Positions 12,901-27,900 of a DNA stretch of 64,000 nt are shown here, one piece after another. The notes under the pieces were generated by a model. It saw only the letters and a program-made list of their open reading frames with translations. It made no database searches and was not told where the DNA came from. Within the stretch, counting starts at the first letter, position 1. Each line of letters begins with the position of its first letter. Position numbers and translations under genes: made by a program. The stretch is from Sipunculus nudus. Its lineage: Eukaryota > Annelida > Sipuncula > Golfingiida > Sipunculidae. Where the stretch lies: the NCBI GenBank assembly GCA_026874595.1, contig CM049306.1, forward strand, positions 19,029,019 through 19,093,018. Reading direction: 5' to 3'.

Positions 12901-15900
12901 AATTATTATGGTACCTATGAATGTGATATTTAATGTATTCTAAATGGATGGCATTAATTGGGAATCAACACCCAGTTGGCTGCTAACTCAATAAATTAAC
13001 ACTTATGGTATAAAGATGAATCCTCTTTGGTGATACGGCATGGAGATATGTGAATTGAACATCTTCTGAGACTATGTCATCAAAACAGTGTAAAACCTCA
13101 AAATTACAACCACCAGTGGGACCTTAATAAAGTGATCACATTTTCAAGGTGGTTGTCTAAGGCAGGTCTCATATAAAGAGCAAATTCGAATCAAACCGTG
13201 AAAAAGTGTTCGTTATTTTGAGGTGGTCTCTTAACTGAAGTGGTCGTGAGGCGAGGTTTAACTGTACTTCTGTACAGTTAAAGGAGAGATGTTAATATAA
13301 AGCTTTCATTAGCTTTGTTTACAAATTGATGAACAATTTGAAAAACTGCAGATTGAAAAAAACTTCATATCAGAGTTGAGGCAACCAAGTGCTTACAGTG
13401 AGTCATGTTTTGACTTTGTATGAAGGGGGATAGATGGATATCATATATAAGTGGTGATAATATATGAGATCAGCACACCTCAATTTTACCTGGTACAAGT
13501 TTGAACTGGTGACAGAGGCCAATTAAGGACTTGACCACATTACATATAGGAGAGGTATTCTTCATCATAACAAGGGCATCAGGTACACCTGAAGATGCTT
13601 AGGTGTGATAACGAGTATGACTCCTACAGGTAAACACTGACCAGCAAACAGCACCTACCTGCACCTATCACTAGCTGACCAAACACTTAGGTCAAGTGAC
13701 GGACCATATCATCTTATCAGTGCCACTTGAGCAAGTTCATTATTTGCCAATTTCATATACCTGGTCCATGGTAAGTTTCTGTGCCCTGCCCATATCTTTA
13801 CTTGGCTGTCAGCCGGCTCATTGAACAAGGTTTCCACAAGTTTCCACAGGGGCAAAGGTTGGGCATAGGAATGCTGTTAAAACCACTGGTCCCTTGTTTT
13901 TGACCCAGTTAAACCAATTCTTCACATACCTAGATGAATAATGCCTGTTCAGTCTACCAGATGCTTGTTTTGACCACAAAGTTATTTACTGGTGGCTTGT
14001 TTTTATCTTGATTATTTATAGTTATGGGGATGAAGACATTCTTGTCTTAGGGTCAGCTATTAGCTGCTCCCACTTTGATGATCTGAAAGCACTTATTGTG
14101 CAAGTTCAACTTTGACACTAGTCAGTGGATCAGGTGTTTAACTTATATAGTGGAGTCTCAAGGCTTGTGTATAATGATATTAATTAAGTTGCCTTTTTGG
14201 TGGAGTTGCTCATTGAAAGTAATGGAATTTGATATTTTTTGGCAAAAGCAGAACATTTTCTATGAAACAAAAGTGATAGTTATCTTGTCAAATGTAATAT
14301 GAGTACTTTGAATGAGTTCACTGCATTCATTAACAACACCTTAATGTTTTAATTTTATTGATAAGGTATTAATGTGAATTTAATGAAGATAGAATTGACT
14401 ATCATAGGAAAAAAGATAACATGCAGACAGTAAAGCAGAAAAAAAATAATTGACTGGTTGCATTGCAAGCAAGCTCAAGTTTGATATATATGTTGCATGA
14501 TATCATGTCATGTAATATCAACAGTACTCATCAGATACAAACTGAGGTGCCCGTGTGAGACAGAGGCGGTTCACCTTAACATTGTCGGCGGTTGAGAAAT
14601 TAGATTAATTTCTAAAATTATGCTTTCAAAAAATTTTCGGGGTAAACAAATTTGAGGGATTGCCAAATTGGAATAAAGCAACCAAGGCAAAATAATTGAA
14701 CTCTACTGAAACTTGTTTTAAGATTTGCAAACCCATTGGATATACATGAGCTGACTTGCAAATATTCGACTAATATGCAGGAAAATGTACCAATATGTTA
14801 CGTTATTGAGTGAAACTTTGAACACATGAAGTGCTGCTAGAAATTAAACATATGCTACAGTTTGGCTGGTTCATGCTGAGTGGTGATATGATAGGAATCA
14901 TTCAGTGAGTTGTTAAATTATGTTCAGCCTTTGTAAGACAAAAGTAACCAATCCATTATGTTCCATTATGTTGTGAGATTTTGTAATATAGGACTTCTTT
15001 GCTTGCATGTGCATATGTAGAATCATTGATTACCAATCACATGGAGAAATATGTTAATGCTTAATTCATTAGTATGACGAACAACCCATTATTGATGTAA
15101 TCTGGTAATCAACACAACACCAAAATTGAGTAAACTTATACCTGAACATGATGAGAATTTAAAAAAAGAGGGAAATGGGTATATGATAGACATTTTCTTT
15201 GCAGTCTTCTAAAAATGTGAAGGATATAGTTCCATGATAGACATTTTCACTGCAGTCTTCAATAGAGCATCCACTGTCAATCAGACTTTCCATAATATTA
15301 TTTTCCATCTTTTAAGGTTAAAACTACCTCTAGTTTCATATGATATTCTGGCAGGCACCAACATAAAGTTGGACGGTACATACTTCTGCTTGTAACCAAT
15401 GGACAATCTAGTGACCTCAGGGCACCAGACACAGGATTTTTCACACCCTTGTTAAACAAAAGTGTTATGGCCTTTGATGAAGTATTGTTAACATGAATAC
15501 ATATTTATTTCAGGAGCCAGACAGTCCTCATGGAACATATTAACATTCATGGCCTCAACAAATTAGAGTAATTTAAATAAAAAATTGGACCCATAGTTGA
15601 TCAGTACATGAATAAAATGATCTCACTCTTACCTATACATTTGTATTGATATCTCATTAAATAGGTTTACTCTGCTATAGTTGGCCTAATTATAAGGTGT
15701 ATCTGTTTCAGTGACAAATATTTGGTTTCAGTTGCATCATGATTGGTCATAAATTACTGATACAAACATATTTCCTTTCAGCACCTGTTATAATGCATGC
15801 AGCATCATGAAATTGTGCAGCTGATGCCAAGGGTGTACACTGACTTTATAATTACCGGGTCACTATAACAGGGCCTTAAGTTTTGCAAAGCTGGATCAAG

Positions 15901-18900
15901 GCTGAGTAATACATATTCATAATTTAAAGAAACAAAAATTTAATATATTTGTGTTTTCTCCAGTGGTATATGATAAGCATATAAAACAAGTCTTTATTAT
16001 TCAAACCTTTGTTTTATGCATTTCCATCCCAGATTTTTTGGCAGATTAGCGGTGTTTTCTTCTGATTTTGTTAGCATAAATTTGATATTTTTGCATGTCA
16101 ATTCATTTTTTTAGCCATACAACAAAGAAAATTAACATTTCTTTTTGGAAAATAGATAGGATAAACATGACAAAAATATAAAAATAATAAAAGTAAGATT
16201 TCAAAGTTGCCATAATATGATTCCTGTGTTTTCCTAGGATAAATGAGAATTCTAATTTTTTCCAGGTTTGAATATTTAATAAAAAATACCAGTCTGGCAC
16301 TGGACACACTTGAATTCTTATTTTAGCCCAGGAAAAATTAGAATTCTCTTTACCTCAGGAAGAACAGGAATCTATTCATACCATCTCTTGAATCTCATTT
16401 TTTTCTCAGAAGAACAATTGGAATTAAGTCTCTCCTGTGAAGATCCAGCATCTATCCAGATTCTCATTCTTCCCTGAACATTAATAATGCCCCATGCATG
16501 TAATTATATAAGTATATTCAAGAAAAGAGGACAGAATTTTGTCTCCAGCCTTATTGTCTCATTGCCATGGTTTAAGGACAAGTTACTCAACACACAGTGT
16601 AGTGGTATACCTGTTGATGGGAAGAAAAAAATCATCAACTGTCTGGAGAATGTGGAAGAGCTTGAGGTTATCAGTACTCTCCACACAGACATTAAGAAAA
16701 TGGGGTCACTGAGTGCTGTTAATGACATGTATCACATTACAAAGAACTGTGCAGTGTATTGTAGTATATTAACATACAAATCATTGTTATGGCACAAGGT
16801 AGCAGTTTCATAAATCATATGATCACAAAGATGGATTTAATAATTTTGATTTGGTTTAAATTGAACCATACACAAATTTTAACTTAATTTGATTAAATGA
16901 ATTCCAGGGATGGTTGCCTTTATAGACCAGATAACTGTAATATTTGGTCTTGGTGTAATTTGAGTGGGTATATTGGTAATTTAAAGCTGAGAAATTTATA
17001 GTAACACAAAATACTTTCTCATCTCTGCTTCAAAATAAGGTATTTGCAGGGTAAAGGCCATTTTGAATTTTTCTGACAAATGGATTCTCAAGGACTTTTG
17101 AAGCAGGCATATTTTATATTTAACTATGTACTAGTACATTTATCTCACATTTTTTTCATGAAAGAAGACAAATGGTGTCTCAGACAACATGTAAAACAGT
17201 GTCACCTTTGTTTGATGGACTTAACAACGTCACATATAATTTTGTTATATTTCTTGTTGCTACACTGCTGAACATGTCAGATTTGTCACCATACATTTAT
17301 AAATTTGATAAAAAAAATGAAATAAAGACAAGTTGTTATATCTTATTTCTTAAATGATATTCTATATTAAAGACATTTTATCTCATAGCATTTACTAAAC
17401 ACTTGCATAAAAACAGTCTAGCTGTCATCCACGATTAAGCTTTAGATCATGAAAACATTTCCTTCTGTTTTCAACAGTTAAGTTAATCAGCATATGCATT
17501 GTCACCTGGGATTAAGCTTTCAGGGTTTTACAACAAATGTTGTAATTAAACATGTGATCTAGTCCCGATTTGAATATGTAATTATAGTCAGATAAAGGGT
17601 TGTAAGTGCATGCATGTACAGTATTCCTAAATTTTCAGTATACATTCTGATATGTGTCTTGGGTCAGATCTGTTGAAATAAAGTGGTGAAGAGGCATGTG
17701 TGATTCACCATGGTAACTAAGTTCTGCTGACTGGAGTTGCCATAAGTATAAAATAATATTATTGCAGCAGTAACAATTGCTCTAGGGTTGTGGGTGATAA
17801 CTGTGATATCTGAGATTATCATTATATCTGACAGCAGTGATTGTATCACTAACTTTCCTATTATTTTGGTATCTTAATATGTATTTTTGTCCATAGTTTT
17901 GGTACACAAACATGACCTGTTAGGAATATTACATAAAGATAATGATATATCAGCAGGGGGTTTCAGTATTCCGAATATCATTTATTTTAAAAAATGACAT
18001 ACACTTTAAATAATGGATCGCATTAATTTTTTTATAGAAGTTATCATCATAATATAACAAAAATATTGCCATAAAGCCAAATAAAACAAGAGGTATGATT
18101 CTCAGGCACAATGCACATCAATTTTAACCTCCTGCATAAAAAATTTTGATTTTGAGTTATAAGTTTATGCCTGCAAGACATTACAAGACCAGATAAACAG
18201 TATGAAATACATGCAAGTTTATAATTGAAAAGTAGACACACAGACAGAATAGGATGCCATGTACAGTTGGTGCGACTTCTTCTTATATAATTAAAGATAA
18301 AATGTATATAATTGTAATGGCATTAATAGTAACCTGATGTAAGCCTGTAAGACATTACAAGACCAGATAAACAGTATGAAATACATGCAAGTTCATAATT
18401 GAAAAGTAGACAACCAGACAGAATAGGATGCCATGCAACTTATTCTTATATAATTAAAGATAAAATGTATATAATTGTAATGGCATAAATAGTAATTTGA
18501 TGTAAGCCTGACTCTAGTCACAATGAATCAGTGTTTGAATTATATGGAACATTCATTTTCACAAAATGTTGGGTCATAACATCAACTGCATGTTATGCAT
18601 AGTGAATGCGTTGGTGCTCATTTGTTGAGAGTGCCAGTTTTTAGTGCACAAGCACCTAACATGGTAGGTGGCAATATCCCTATAGATATATTTGTATGTA
18701 TTGATGTGATGTCACTTAATGAATTAATAGTTAATTAATATGAATAAAAATATATTGTAATATTAATATGTTCATGAATAAAATGTATGTTTTATGTAAC
18801 TTAAAATTCTTATATATAAGCGTATGCTTTATGAGTATAGGTAGCCACCATGTAACAGTATTAAATGTCTTATATAGCTACAGCCATACATAACACATCA

Positions 18901-21900
18901 TGCTTGTAGATGTGTTTTGACAAGTGACATGCAGTGCTGCCACACCATACTTTTAAATAAAGTTAAATACTTTTTTTCAGAAAAGACTTCTTGTTATACT
19001 TTTTTCATACTTTTCAGAAGTTTATACTTCTTTTTAGTTTTTTATTCAAAACATTATCTTCAGAATTGTTAGGCTGATGACTTGTGAATTGTGTTATAAC
19101 TGGTCACATAGCTGCAAATCTGTATATGTAGATTGTTTAGAAACATCACATACAATAAAATTGATTGACAGTTGTAAAATTAGGTACTGATTTAAACATT
19201 TTCATACTTTCACAGACAATTTAATGAAAACTTTTTTTTTGTAATATATGCTCCCCACCCCCAAGAGAGCCAGCCATATAAGTGCATAAGCACCTGAAGA
19301 GATCATGTATCTCCAGTTTGTATAGTTTTTGCCTAACTCCTGCTTGTAGATGTGTACTATAACATGCTGTGTTTAATATGTATAAACTATATATATGCAT
19401 GACCTTAGCCAGCAAGAAACTGTGAACACTTCATAATGTGTAGGCGCATGACATGAGCAAGAATGCTTCCAGCCATGCCATATGGTATCAAATATCTTGC
19501 GTAGAGTGGATATATTTGCAACAGAATCCAGGTCTATCTGGGTTAAGAGGGCTCAGTGTTTAAGCCATGTGAAGGGTGCTATAAAAAACAGTTTGTGCTT
19601 AAACATTACTGAGATAGTTACTTAGTTATTGGACAAGCCTAATCTTGACACAGTGTCTATAGTCAAGCTCAGTACACCCCTCCCCCAACCGTTATGTTAA
19701 CAGTGATCCTGGTCTTCCTCAGAGTCTGTCATCAGGGGAAATACTGCACACTCCAGATGATCCTATTAATTGCAGCAGTGCCCCCCCCTTTTTTTCCCTT
19801 CTCCATTGCACCATCAACAAGACCTGCATTAAGTTCAGATTTTTCAGATCAAATTCAGCTCCAATGAAAAATAACAAATTCCACATATATTCAGTTTGTC
19901 TTATGGGAAAAATGAAATTTCTGTTCAGTCCAAATTTTCAGCAGAGATTAAGAGGCAACTGTCTGTACACCTTGTGACGTCCATTAGAGGCATATACTGA
20001 GGTTGCATTTTCGTTCATGAGTGTTTCAAATTCATGATATTCACAAATGAGGCATCATCGCAAAAAAATAAAACCTTCGTGATAAAGAGGCCTATCATCA
20101 AAGGCAAGTTGACAAGTAAATGATTCCAATTATGAATGATAATAAAAATTGTATGTTCAATAATTGTTGTTATGAATGATAACAGATGTTTAATGAACAA
20201 TATTTTCCACATGGTTGATACCCTTGGGTTCCAGTGCAATTGTTAAGATCTTGCACAAATATTCATTGACATAATTAATTCAAAAAATAATGTTTACACT
20301 CTGCGTATGACTTTTTGATTGCTGTGATCTTGAAAATCAAACCATAGTAAACACTGACAAAGTGAAAATCACGAAATTTTAATCCCATGAATATGAAGCA
20401 AACCACAGTGTGTCTGAATTCAGTAAACTGTTCCTTTTAATGATCTACAAAAGGATAAACAAACAAAGATAATATTAAAGGGGCCTATTGTGATATCTGA
20501 GGCCTGTTATCTTAAGATAATCGCTATAAAACCTTTTATAAAAATAGGTAAGATAGCACAACTACACAAGCTATTTGATTTGTTAATATATACGTGTTCA
20601 ACGAGGACATCTGGCAGCAAGTCAGTTGAACCATATTTTTGCAAAGTGCATTTTACAGTAAGTGACCTGTCAACTTTCATCATATATGCAACCAACTGCC
20701 TTAGTTTACATGTTTTCCCAGTCACTGAACATTGATAAACAAGCTGTCAGTAAACACAGAGGCATCATAAGAAGATGTATACTTAACAGGAATTAAATAG
20801 TGTCCATTTGTGTACGCAGAGAAAGCCAGAAATCACATAAAAATTTCTAAAGGAAAGATAGGTGAATGTAGCTGGCTTTAATATAATTTTTAGCAAGCCT
20901 GGGGTCAGTTCTGAATCTGAGATGGAATATGGTAAGAAGTATATATATCCTCTTTGAATTTGAACTGAAATCAAATGGCACGTATTTGTATAACTGAAAT
21001 GAGGAAAAAATATTTCAGCTCTCACCTTATCCTAAAAGTCTCTCATAAGAGGTTGGTCTTTCAAAATCTTTTTGATAAATTACAGACAATTTAAAATAAT
21101 TATTTAGACCATAATAGGATGTGCAGACTTTAAACACAGTATTGCATGAAAGAAAAAGTGGCAGAAAAATACAGGAGGGTGGGGATAGGCTCCCTGACCT
21201 AACAAAAACCCAGCCTGTTGATCAGTGAATTGTTATGTCTACATCAGTAAGGCCTGCAGCATGTACTGTTATTTACCTAAAGGGCGAACAGCTGCTGCCA
21301 CCTATCTTAGGTATCATCAAACAGTTTGTTTTACTCGTGGAATTTCAGCTACCCACTCTGTGTGTATAGGTGCATGCCTGTTGCTTTCTGGGTCTCCCTT
21401 TAATATTGCAGTCAAAATGATTGTGTTATCTGCTCTGGCCACAGCTGGCCATCACTGTGGCCAACCTGCATTTGCCAGTAGTTGTAGCACTGCAATCCTG
21501 CTATAATTTTTGGATAATGTGTGGTCATCCCCAGTGTGTTCCTCTAGCTTGTACTTGGATGATACGGGTCTCATGGCCCAACTCACTCTGTAGATAAAGC
21601 CCAACCTTGAGCTGTCCTATGAGTATAGTCCCACCAGAAAAATGTACTTTCTGAATTAAGGACACACTGCTAGTTAACCTACTTTCCTGTGTTTACCTTT
21701 ATATTGCTTATTGTTTATGTTCATATGGCATTCCCTGGATAATACGTTTGAAAGATGCAACGTACAGTGAAACCTGTGTAATAAGACCACCCTTTAGACT
21801 AGCAAAAGGTGGTCTTAATTCACAGGTGGTCTTATTAGACAAGTCAGTTTTAACTAATATATAAGCTTTCTGGGTGGTCTTACAAGAGAGGTGGTCTTTA

Positions 21901-24900
21901 ACACAGGTTCATTGTGCTTTTGAAGCCACAAACTGCCTTTGGTATCTTTAAAGCAGGGGGGCCAGTTATCTCCTATGTGTGACATCATTGTATCCGCCAA
22001 AACAGAGTTTTGCGGGTACTATGTTTTTAGCTGCACGCCGCCGCCGCCACCGCCGCCGCGCAGGTGTCCGGAGAACTCCTCCGTAACCGCGGGGTGAAAT
22101 CCGGGATTATGTTCGTGGTCACATGTGAACTGCTGCGTCCCAATTTTGTTTTGACCTCTGACCTTTCCTCTGCGCTCTGTGTCCGTTTGTGCGTCTGTTT
22201 CCACATATAAACCCACATAACTCGGGAAACGTTTGACCGATCAGGAAAATTTTTTTGCACAAATGTAGCCCTTGGAGAGCTTTATAACATACACAAAAAA
22301 TGGTGGCGCCACCTGCAACCATGTTTGTACAGTGTCCATCTGTTCGTCTGCCTTGGGTTAAAATCACTCATATCTCTGCAGTGACTAGACTAATTCACCT
22401 GAAATTCGGCATGCGTAAACATCCTGGATAGCTTTTCTGATTTTATGACAGGTGGCGCCACCTACATTCACATTTACTCTGCAGACATCCAAGCTCATAT
22501 CTCGGGAACCTTTGACCAATCAGGAAAATTTTTTTGCACAAATGTAGCCCTTGGAGAGCTTTATAACATACACAAAAAATGGTGGCACCACCTGCAACCA
22601 TGTTTGCACAGTGTCCATCTGTTCGTCTGCCTTGGGTTAAAATCACTCATATCTCTGCAGTGACTTGACTAATTCACCTGAAATTCGGCATGCGTATACA
22701 TCCTGGATAGCTTTTCTGATTTTATGATAGGTGGCGCCACCTACATTCACGTTTAGGCTGCAGACATCCAAGCTCATATCTCCGGAACCATTTGACCATT
22801 TGACCTTCATCATACGCAAAACTGGTGGCGCCACCTGCAGCCATTTTTGCACAGCTCCTGTCTGTTTGTCTGCCATGGGATGAAATCACTCATATCTCGG
22901 CAGTGGTTTGACATATCTGCCTAAAATTTTGCAGGTTTATACATCCCCGGCAGCTCTCTTGATTTTATGACAGGTGGCGCCACCTGCATTCTAGTTTATG
23001 CAGCAGACATCCAAGCTCATATCTTGGGAACCGTTTGACAGATTGGGCCAAAGTTTTGCATGTGTATAGTTCTCAAATAGCTCTTTATCATACGCAAAAC
23101 TGGTGGCGTCACCTGCAACCATTTTTACTCAGCGTCCATCTGTTTGTCTGCCACGGGCTAAAATCACTCATATACATGTAGTGGTTTGACTTATCCGCCT
23201 TAAATTTTGCATATGTATACAACTTGGACGACTTTCTGGATTTTGTGGTAGGGGGGGCAACCTACATACACAATTTGGCTGCAGACATCCATGCTAATAT
23301 GCAACACTCTATTTCCCCTTGCCACTCAATCCATGCCTCACTTCACCCGTTCCACTCTGATTTAGGCAGATACACGTAGTCGCTTGTCGACTACCCGTAT
23401 TCTAGTTCAAGTTTTGGTACCACATTTCTGTTTGTGGCATCATTCAGGCTCTGGTTCCACATGCACATTATCAATATGTGTATGGCACAAAGGTCAGATA
23501 CCACTTTCTGTGTGTTCCATCAGCCAAAGTTTGATACCACATTCTTTGTGTACTTAAGGTTTTAGCTTTGGTGTCACTTTATGTGTGCATGGCATCATTG
23601 AAGGGTGTCCTCCCTCTGAGACAACCTGAAAATCAAAAGCCCATAGAGACCACTCTTGCTTGAGTGAATGGCTTTATATAGGGTAACCTCTACTGGCGCT
23701 CAATGATCCGAGTTATCCATACAGAACAAACTTGGTTATACATTCAAAGTATATATGTATATTTTATTTTCTAAATAAATAACTCTGCTTCATTGATAAA
23801 ATTTTCTTCGTCAGTTTGATTTTCTCTTTGTTGTCACAATTCAACATCTGCTTCTGCATAGAAATCGGTAGAATGACACCTGTCAGGTATGTTAATAAGA
23901 TAACTCATTCCACAATATTTTTCCTATTTATCTATTTGTGATTCAGTAATGTCATCAGAAAACTAAATGGGTGAGTCATGTTCAACCAGTGTAACAGCGC
24001 AATACATATATATATATAAATATATATATACATTTATACTTTGAATGTATAAAAAATTATGAAAGTTGTTCCATTTGGACTACTCAGATTACTGAGCGCC
24101 AGTACTTGGAAACCACTGAGCTAGGGGTTTCCATATATATAAAGCCATATGTCTCAAGCAAGGGTAGTCTCGACAGGTGGTTGATTTTCAGGATTATCTC
24201 AGCGGATTTTATCTCAGTGAACCAGAACTCATTCAAGCTCTTGTGTTACATTGTGTTTGTCACATCATTCAAGCCTTGGAGCAACATTCTGTGTGTGACA
24301 TCATTCAAACTCTTAGGCCATATTCTTCTTGTGGCATTATTCAAGTCTTGGAGCCACATTCTGCTTGTGGCATCATTCAGGATCTGGACACTAGCTGCCA
24401 CACTCTGTGTATGGCCATATTAAAGCTCTGATGCCACATTCTGTGGCACCATTCAAGCTCCGGTGTAACATTTTGCAGATTGCATTGTGACAGTGTTGTT
24501 AATTAGTTAAGTAGGTTTTGCATAACCCTGGTAATTAATTAAAGAACAAGGCAGCAGGCACAGGTGTTACTTATAATCTTTCCTTGGCAGCAGTAATTAT
24601 ATATTTGTACGCATTTGTGCATGTCTGGGTGTTGTACATATACTGTATGCTTATAGTGAATTCTCATAAAATTATTCACAGTAATTGTTATGTATACTTT
24701 GGTCCATAAAATACATAAGATTTGTTGCTTTGGGACGGCCCTAGTTATGGCTGCCAGTCTGTATTTAGAACTGTACTGTTTGTCTTGCTGCTACAAAAAC
24801 ATTAGCCTTGATTATGCTCCTGGTGTCTGTAAAATGATTGTTTACTTGCTGTCAGCTGTTTAGCACTGCTGCTGCAGCCACTGTTATGTTACCATGAGTG

Positions 24901-27900
24901 AGTACCAGTAGTAACATTGGGTAATTACATTACTCAATCAAAGTAGGCCTCAACATTTAAACATATAAATGGCTACATTTTGATTATAATATGAATTTCA
25001 TGAAACTTTACAATAAAACATTTAATAGAAATTAAAATAACATTAGAACCTTCATTTTAACTTCCAAATGTATCCCAGTTTTAAAGGTTTTAGTGACATA
25101 TTTGGCAACAATTCTCATTTGCTGTTATACATTATAAGTATACATGCGCTGAGGTTAGTAACCACGGTAACATCAGTTTCTTTGGCACAGCTTTTCATTG
25201 GCTCAGAAGAGAAGAATCATTCCAACTCGTTTGCGTTACTCCAGCATTATGCAAAATATGATATACCGTAATGTCTACATCAGTTCGTATCCTTCATTAG
25301 TTAGCACACTATAAATTTCCTGAATCATATTTTTCTATGTTACATATATGAATTTGTTCACCAACATACTGTGCCGATATTAGCTATTGCCGGTGACCAC
25401 CAGCGGACCGTATGAACAGTAATTGTAGCTATGATTAAAACGGCTTTGCATGCGGAGATGAATCAAATGTCTACGCTGTTCACCTGATAACAACACATCT
25501 TTATGTCTTAGTGCGAGGAAGTAACATGATAATTTATCGGAACAATTTTATCAGATCATGTATGTAAATAGGAAAAACTGTCGCTTAACTGATACCGATG
25601 GGCCATCTTTGCTTCAGACTTGTTACAGCATGAATGTGATTTGAACAATAGAACTCGAGGTAAAAAATGTGTCTTAATCGATAATATTTTGTTTACTTAA
25701 TAATATAATAAGAAGGATTTGTAAGTGGGACAAAAATCACATTAGCTGATGATCATATACTAGTAATCCACTTGGGACAAACCTCGCACGGACCACTGAT
25801 CACAGGCATGACCTGGTGCTACAAGACATCAAAGGTTAAATGGAGATCGTCAGAGTGCTTTGAACCGCAGCTACAAAGGATATACCGCTGTCTTCAAGGG
25901 TTTTAATTTGATAAATCCCGGTTATGTCCGTTAAATAATTTATTTTTTTTCCCGCTGTATAAATCTTATTAGAATCTCCTAAATAAAAACTTCCGCGTAA
26001 TTCGTTGGTTACTGTGGCCATTTGGTTAAAGGCGCATGAACTGCTCTAGTGTGAACTATGTACACCTGGTTCAAACCTACCAATTTTTTCCCCCTTTTAT
26101 GTTTCTCCCCCGTCCCAGTTTAAAATTATGATAAACATATATTTTTTTTCATTTATTTCTTTCCACTGAAATTACCAAACGGGTAAAATAAACAATTTAT
26201 TGAAATATATAAATAAATCTGGTGAGATTACATATTCACGGCTGTAATAAGTTAACTTGCTGCCAGGTGGCACCCCGAATAAATAAATTTCATTAACGCT
26301 CAAGAAAATCACCATTACCATTTTATTAGGGCGTATTCTGCAATCCATACAAATAATGTTTGTAAATGAATTAAATGTTGCCATGAAGTATTACAAAACA
26401 ATAGCCCATTTTCTTACCACTAATGATGCTACGCACCGCTGTAGGCCGTGAGAGACCCCTGGCTGGCTAATGATGTTTTCCTTTCATGTCCAAACTGTGA
26501 AACACTTCGTTGCTTGTTTGTTTACAAATAATTTATTTGATGTGTAATATTAAGGTGATCAGTGACTCCTGTCAATTTTGTTTGCACCACAGCTGTGATC
26601 AAATAAATTTGTAAACATACTAGTGAGGTACAAATTTAACAGTTTTGGGTAATGAATTACTGAAATTCTATTGCTGGTAGCTGGATTTTTGACAATCTTT
26701 ATGATCTTTTGTGCCGGTCTGTGGGTTACGAATGTTAAGTTTGTTACGGCCGGCAGTACAGGCCGTCCCGGTTACCCCCGACCGGCGCGGCTAAAACCCT
26801 GTATATTATATATATATATATATATAAAACACCAGTTTATAAAATGCCAGTTACGGGATAAACTGGATATCTTTTCGTCACCAGCAGCGCTCACATATAT
26901 TCCCGAACAAGTAATTAACATGGGAGTTGCCGTACATCATCTATTATCACCCATTGCCGGTTCTCAGGTGTCAAACGATCTTCTCTCCTGCAAAATTCTA
27001 ATTTTTCATATTTTACATATAATAATTCACACACTGAGAAAAATAATTATTTTTTCCCGTACGAATTCAAGTAGACATTAGGTAATGCACCATAATTTTT
27101 GGTCTATGCTAATTTGATCCACTGATGTTCATTTAGATGGAGTCAAATTCTGTATCTGCCTTTGTCAAACATTTTGCATATATTATTTATTCTTAAGATT
27201 AATGAGTGCCAGAATTTATCTGATATCTAAACCTACAGCTATTATAACATTAAATAATTAAGACATAGTTATAGATCAAACACCTGTCAATCAGGTTAGC
27301 CACACAAATTACTGCCACTTGTTGGAGGTGACATATTGTCCTATTAATCACTTCCATGGTACATGTAACCAGATACCTGGCCTTAGGATCAGCAAGTCTC
27401 TAAGTATAGCACACCATACGATCAGTATATGAAAACCACCTATGGAGTTTGTAAACAGAGTTAGCAGAGGTATAGATCACACAGGTTCTTTATTACATTA
27501 GTAGAAACAAGTCTGTATTAAGGCCTAGCAGGAGCTGATTGACTGGCTTTACAGTGCTGTGACTGAAACCAGACTGGCACACAGGCATGAAAAAGTAAAT
27601 CATTTACCTATTTTTTATAACATATTTATAACATTTTCTGTATATATATGTCGAGGCCCAGATTAGAATCTGGTCCAATTTAAAACTGGGCCAGCAAGGA
27701 TTAAAATTTTGATCTGGACTGGTCCAGATTACAATCCTGTATTGAAGACTTTGGGATTGAAATCTGGGCTGCATGGACTGATTTTAATCTGCACCAGCCT
27801 ACTGAGCCCAGATTAGAATTTTGATCTTGGCCAGTCCAGTGTATAATCCTGTGGTGAACTGATTTAAAACAGGGCCAGCCCAGATCAGAATTGTAGTCTA

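Noticed and set aside
16487-16813. 108-residue plus-strand frame with a plausible globular composition
   Set aside because: No recognisable family, no splice sites in phase with neighbours, and it lies inside HSPA12 intron 2. It could be a mobile-element scrap; not supportable as a gene.
22019-22876. Several overlapping minus-strand open frames sharing [13 protein letters not shown]
   Set aside because: The same frame recurs because of the ~277-bp repeat unit; not genes.
26671-27081. 136-residue plus-strand frame across the GC-rich part of the 1.6-kb repeat
   Set aside because: It crosses a (TA)n tract, is not kept in copy 2 at the same place, and matches no transposon protein.
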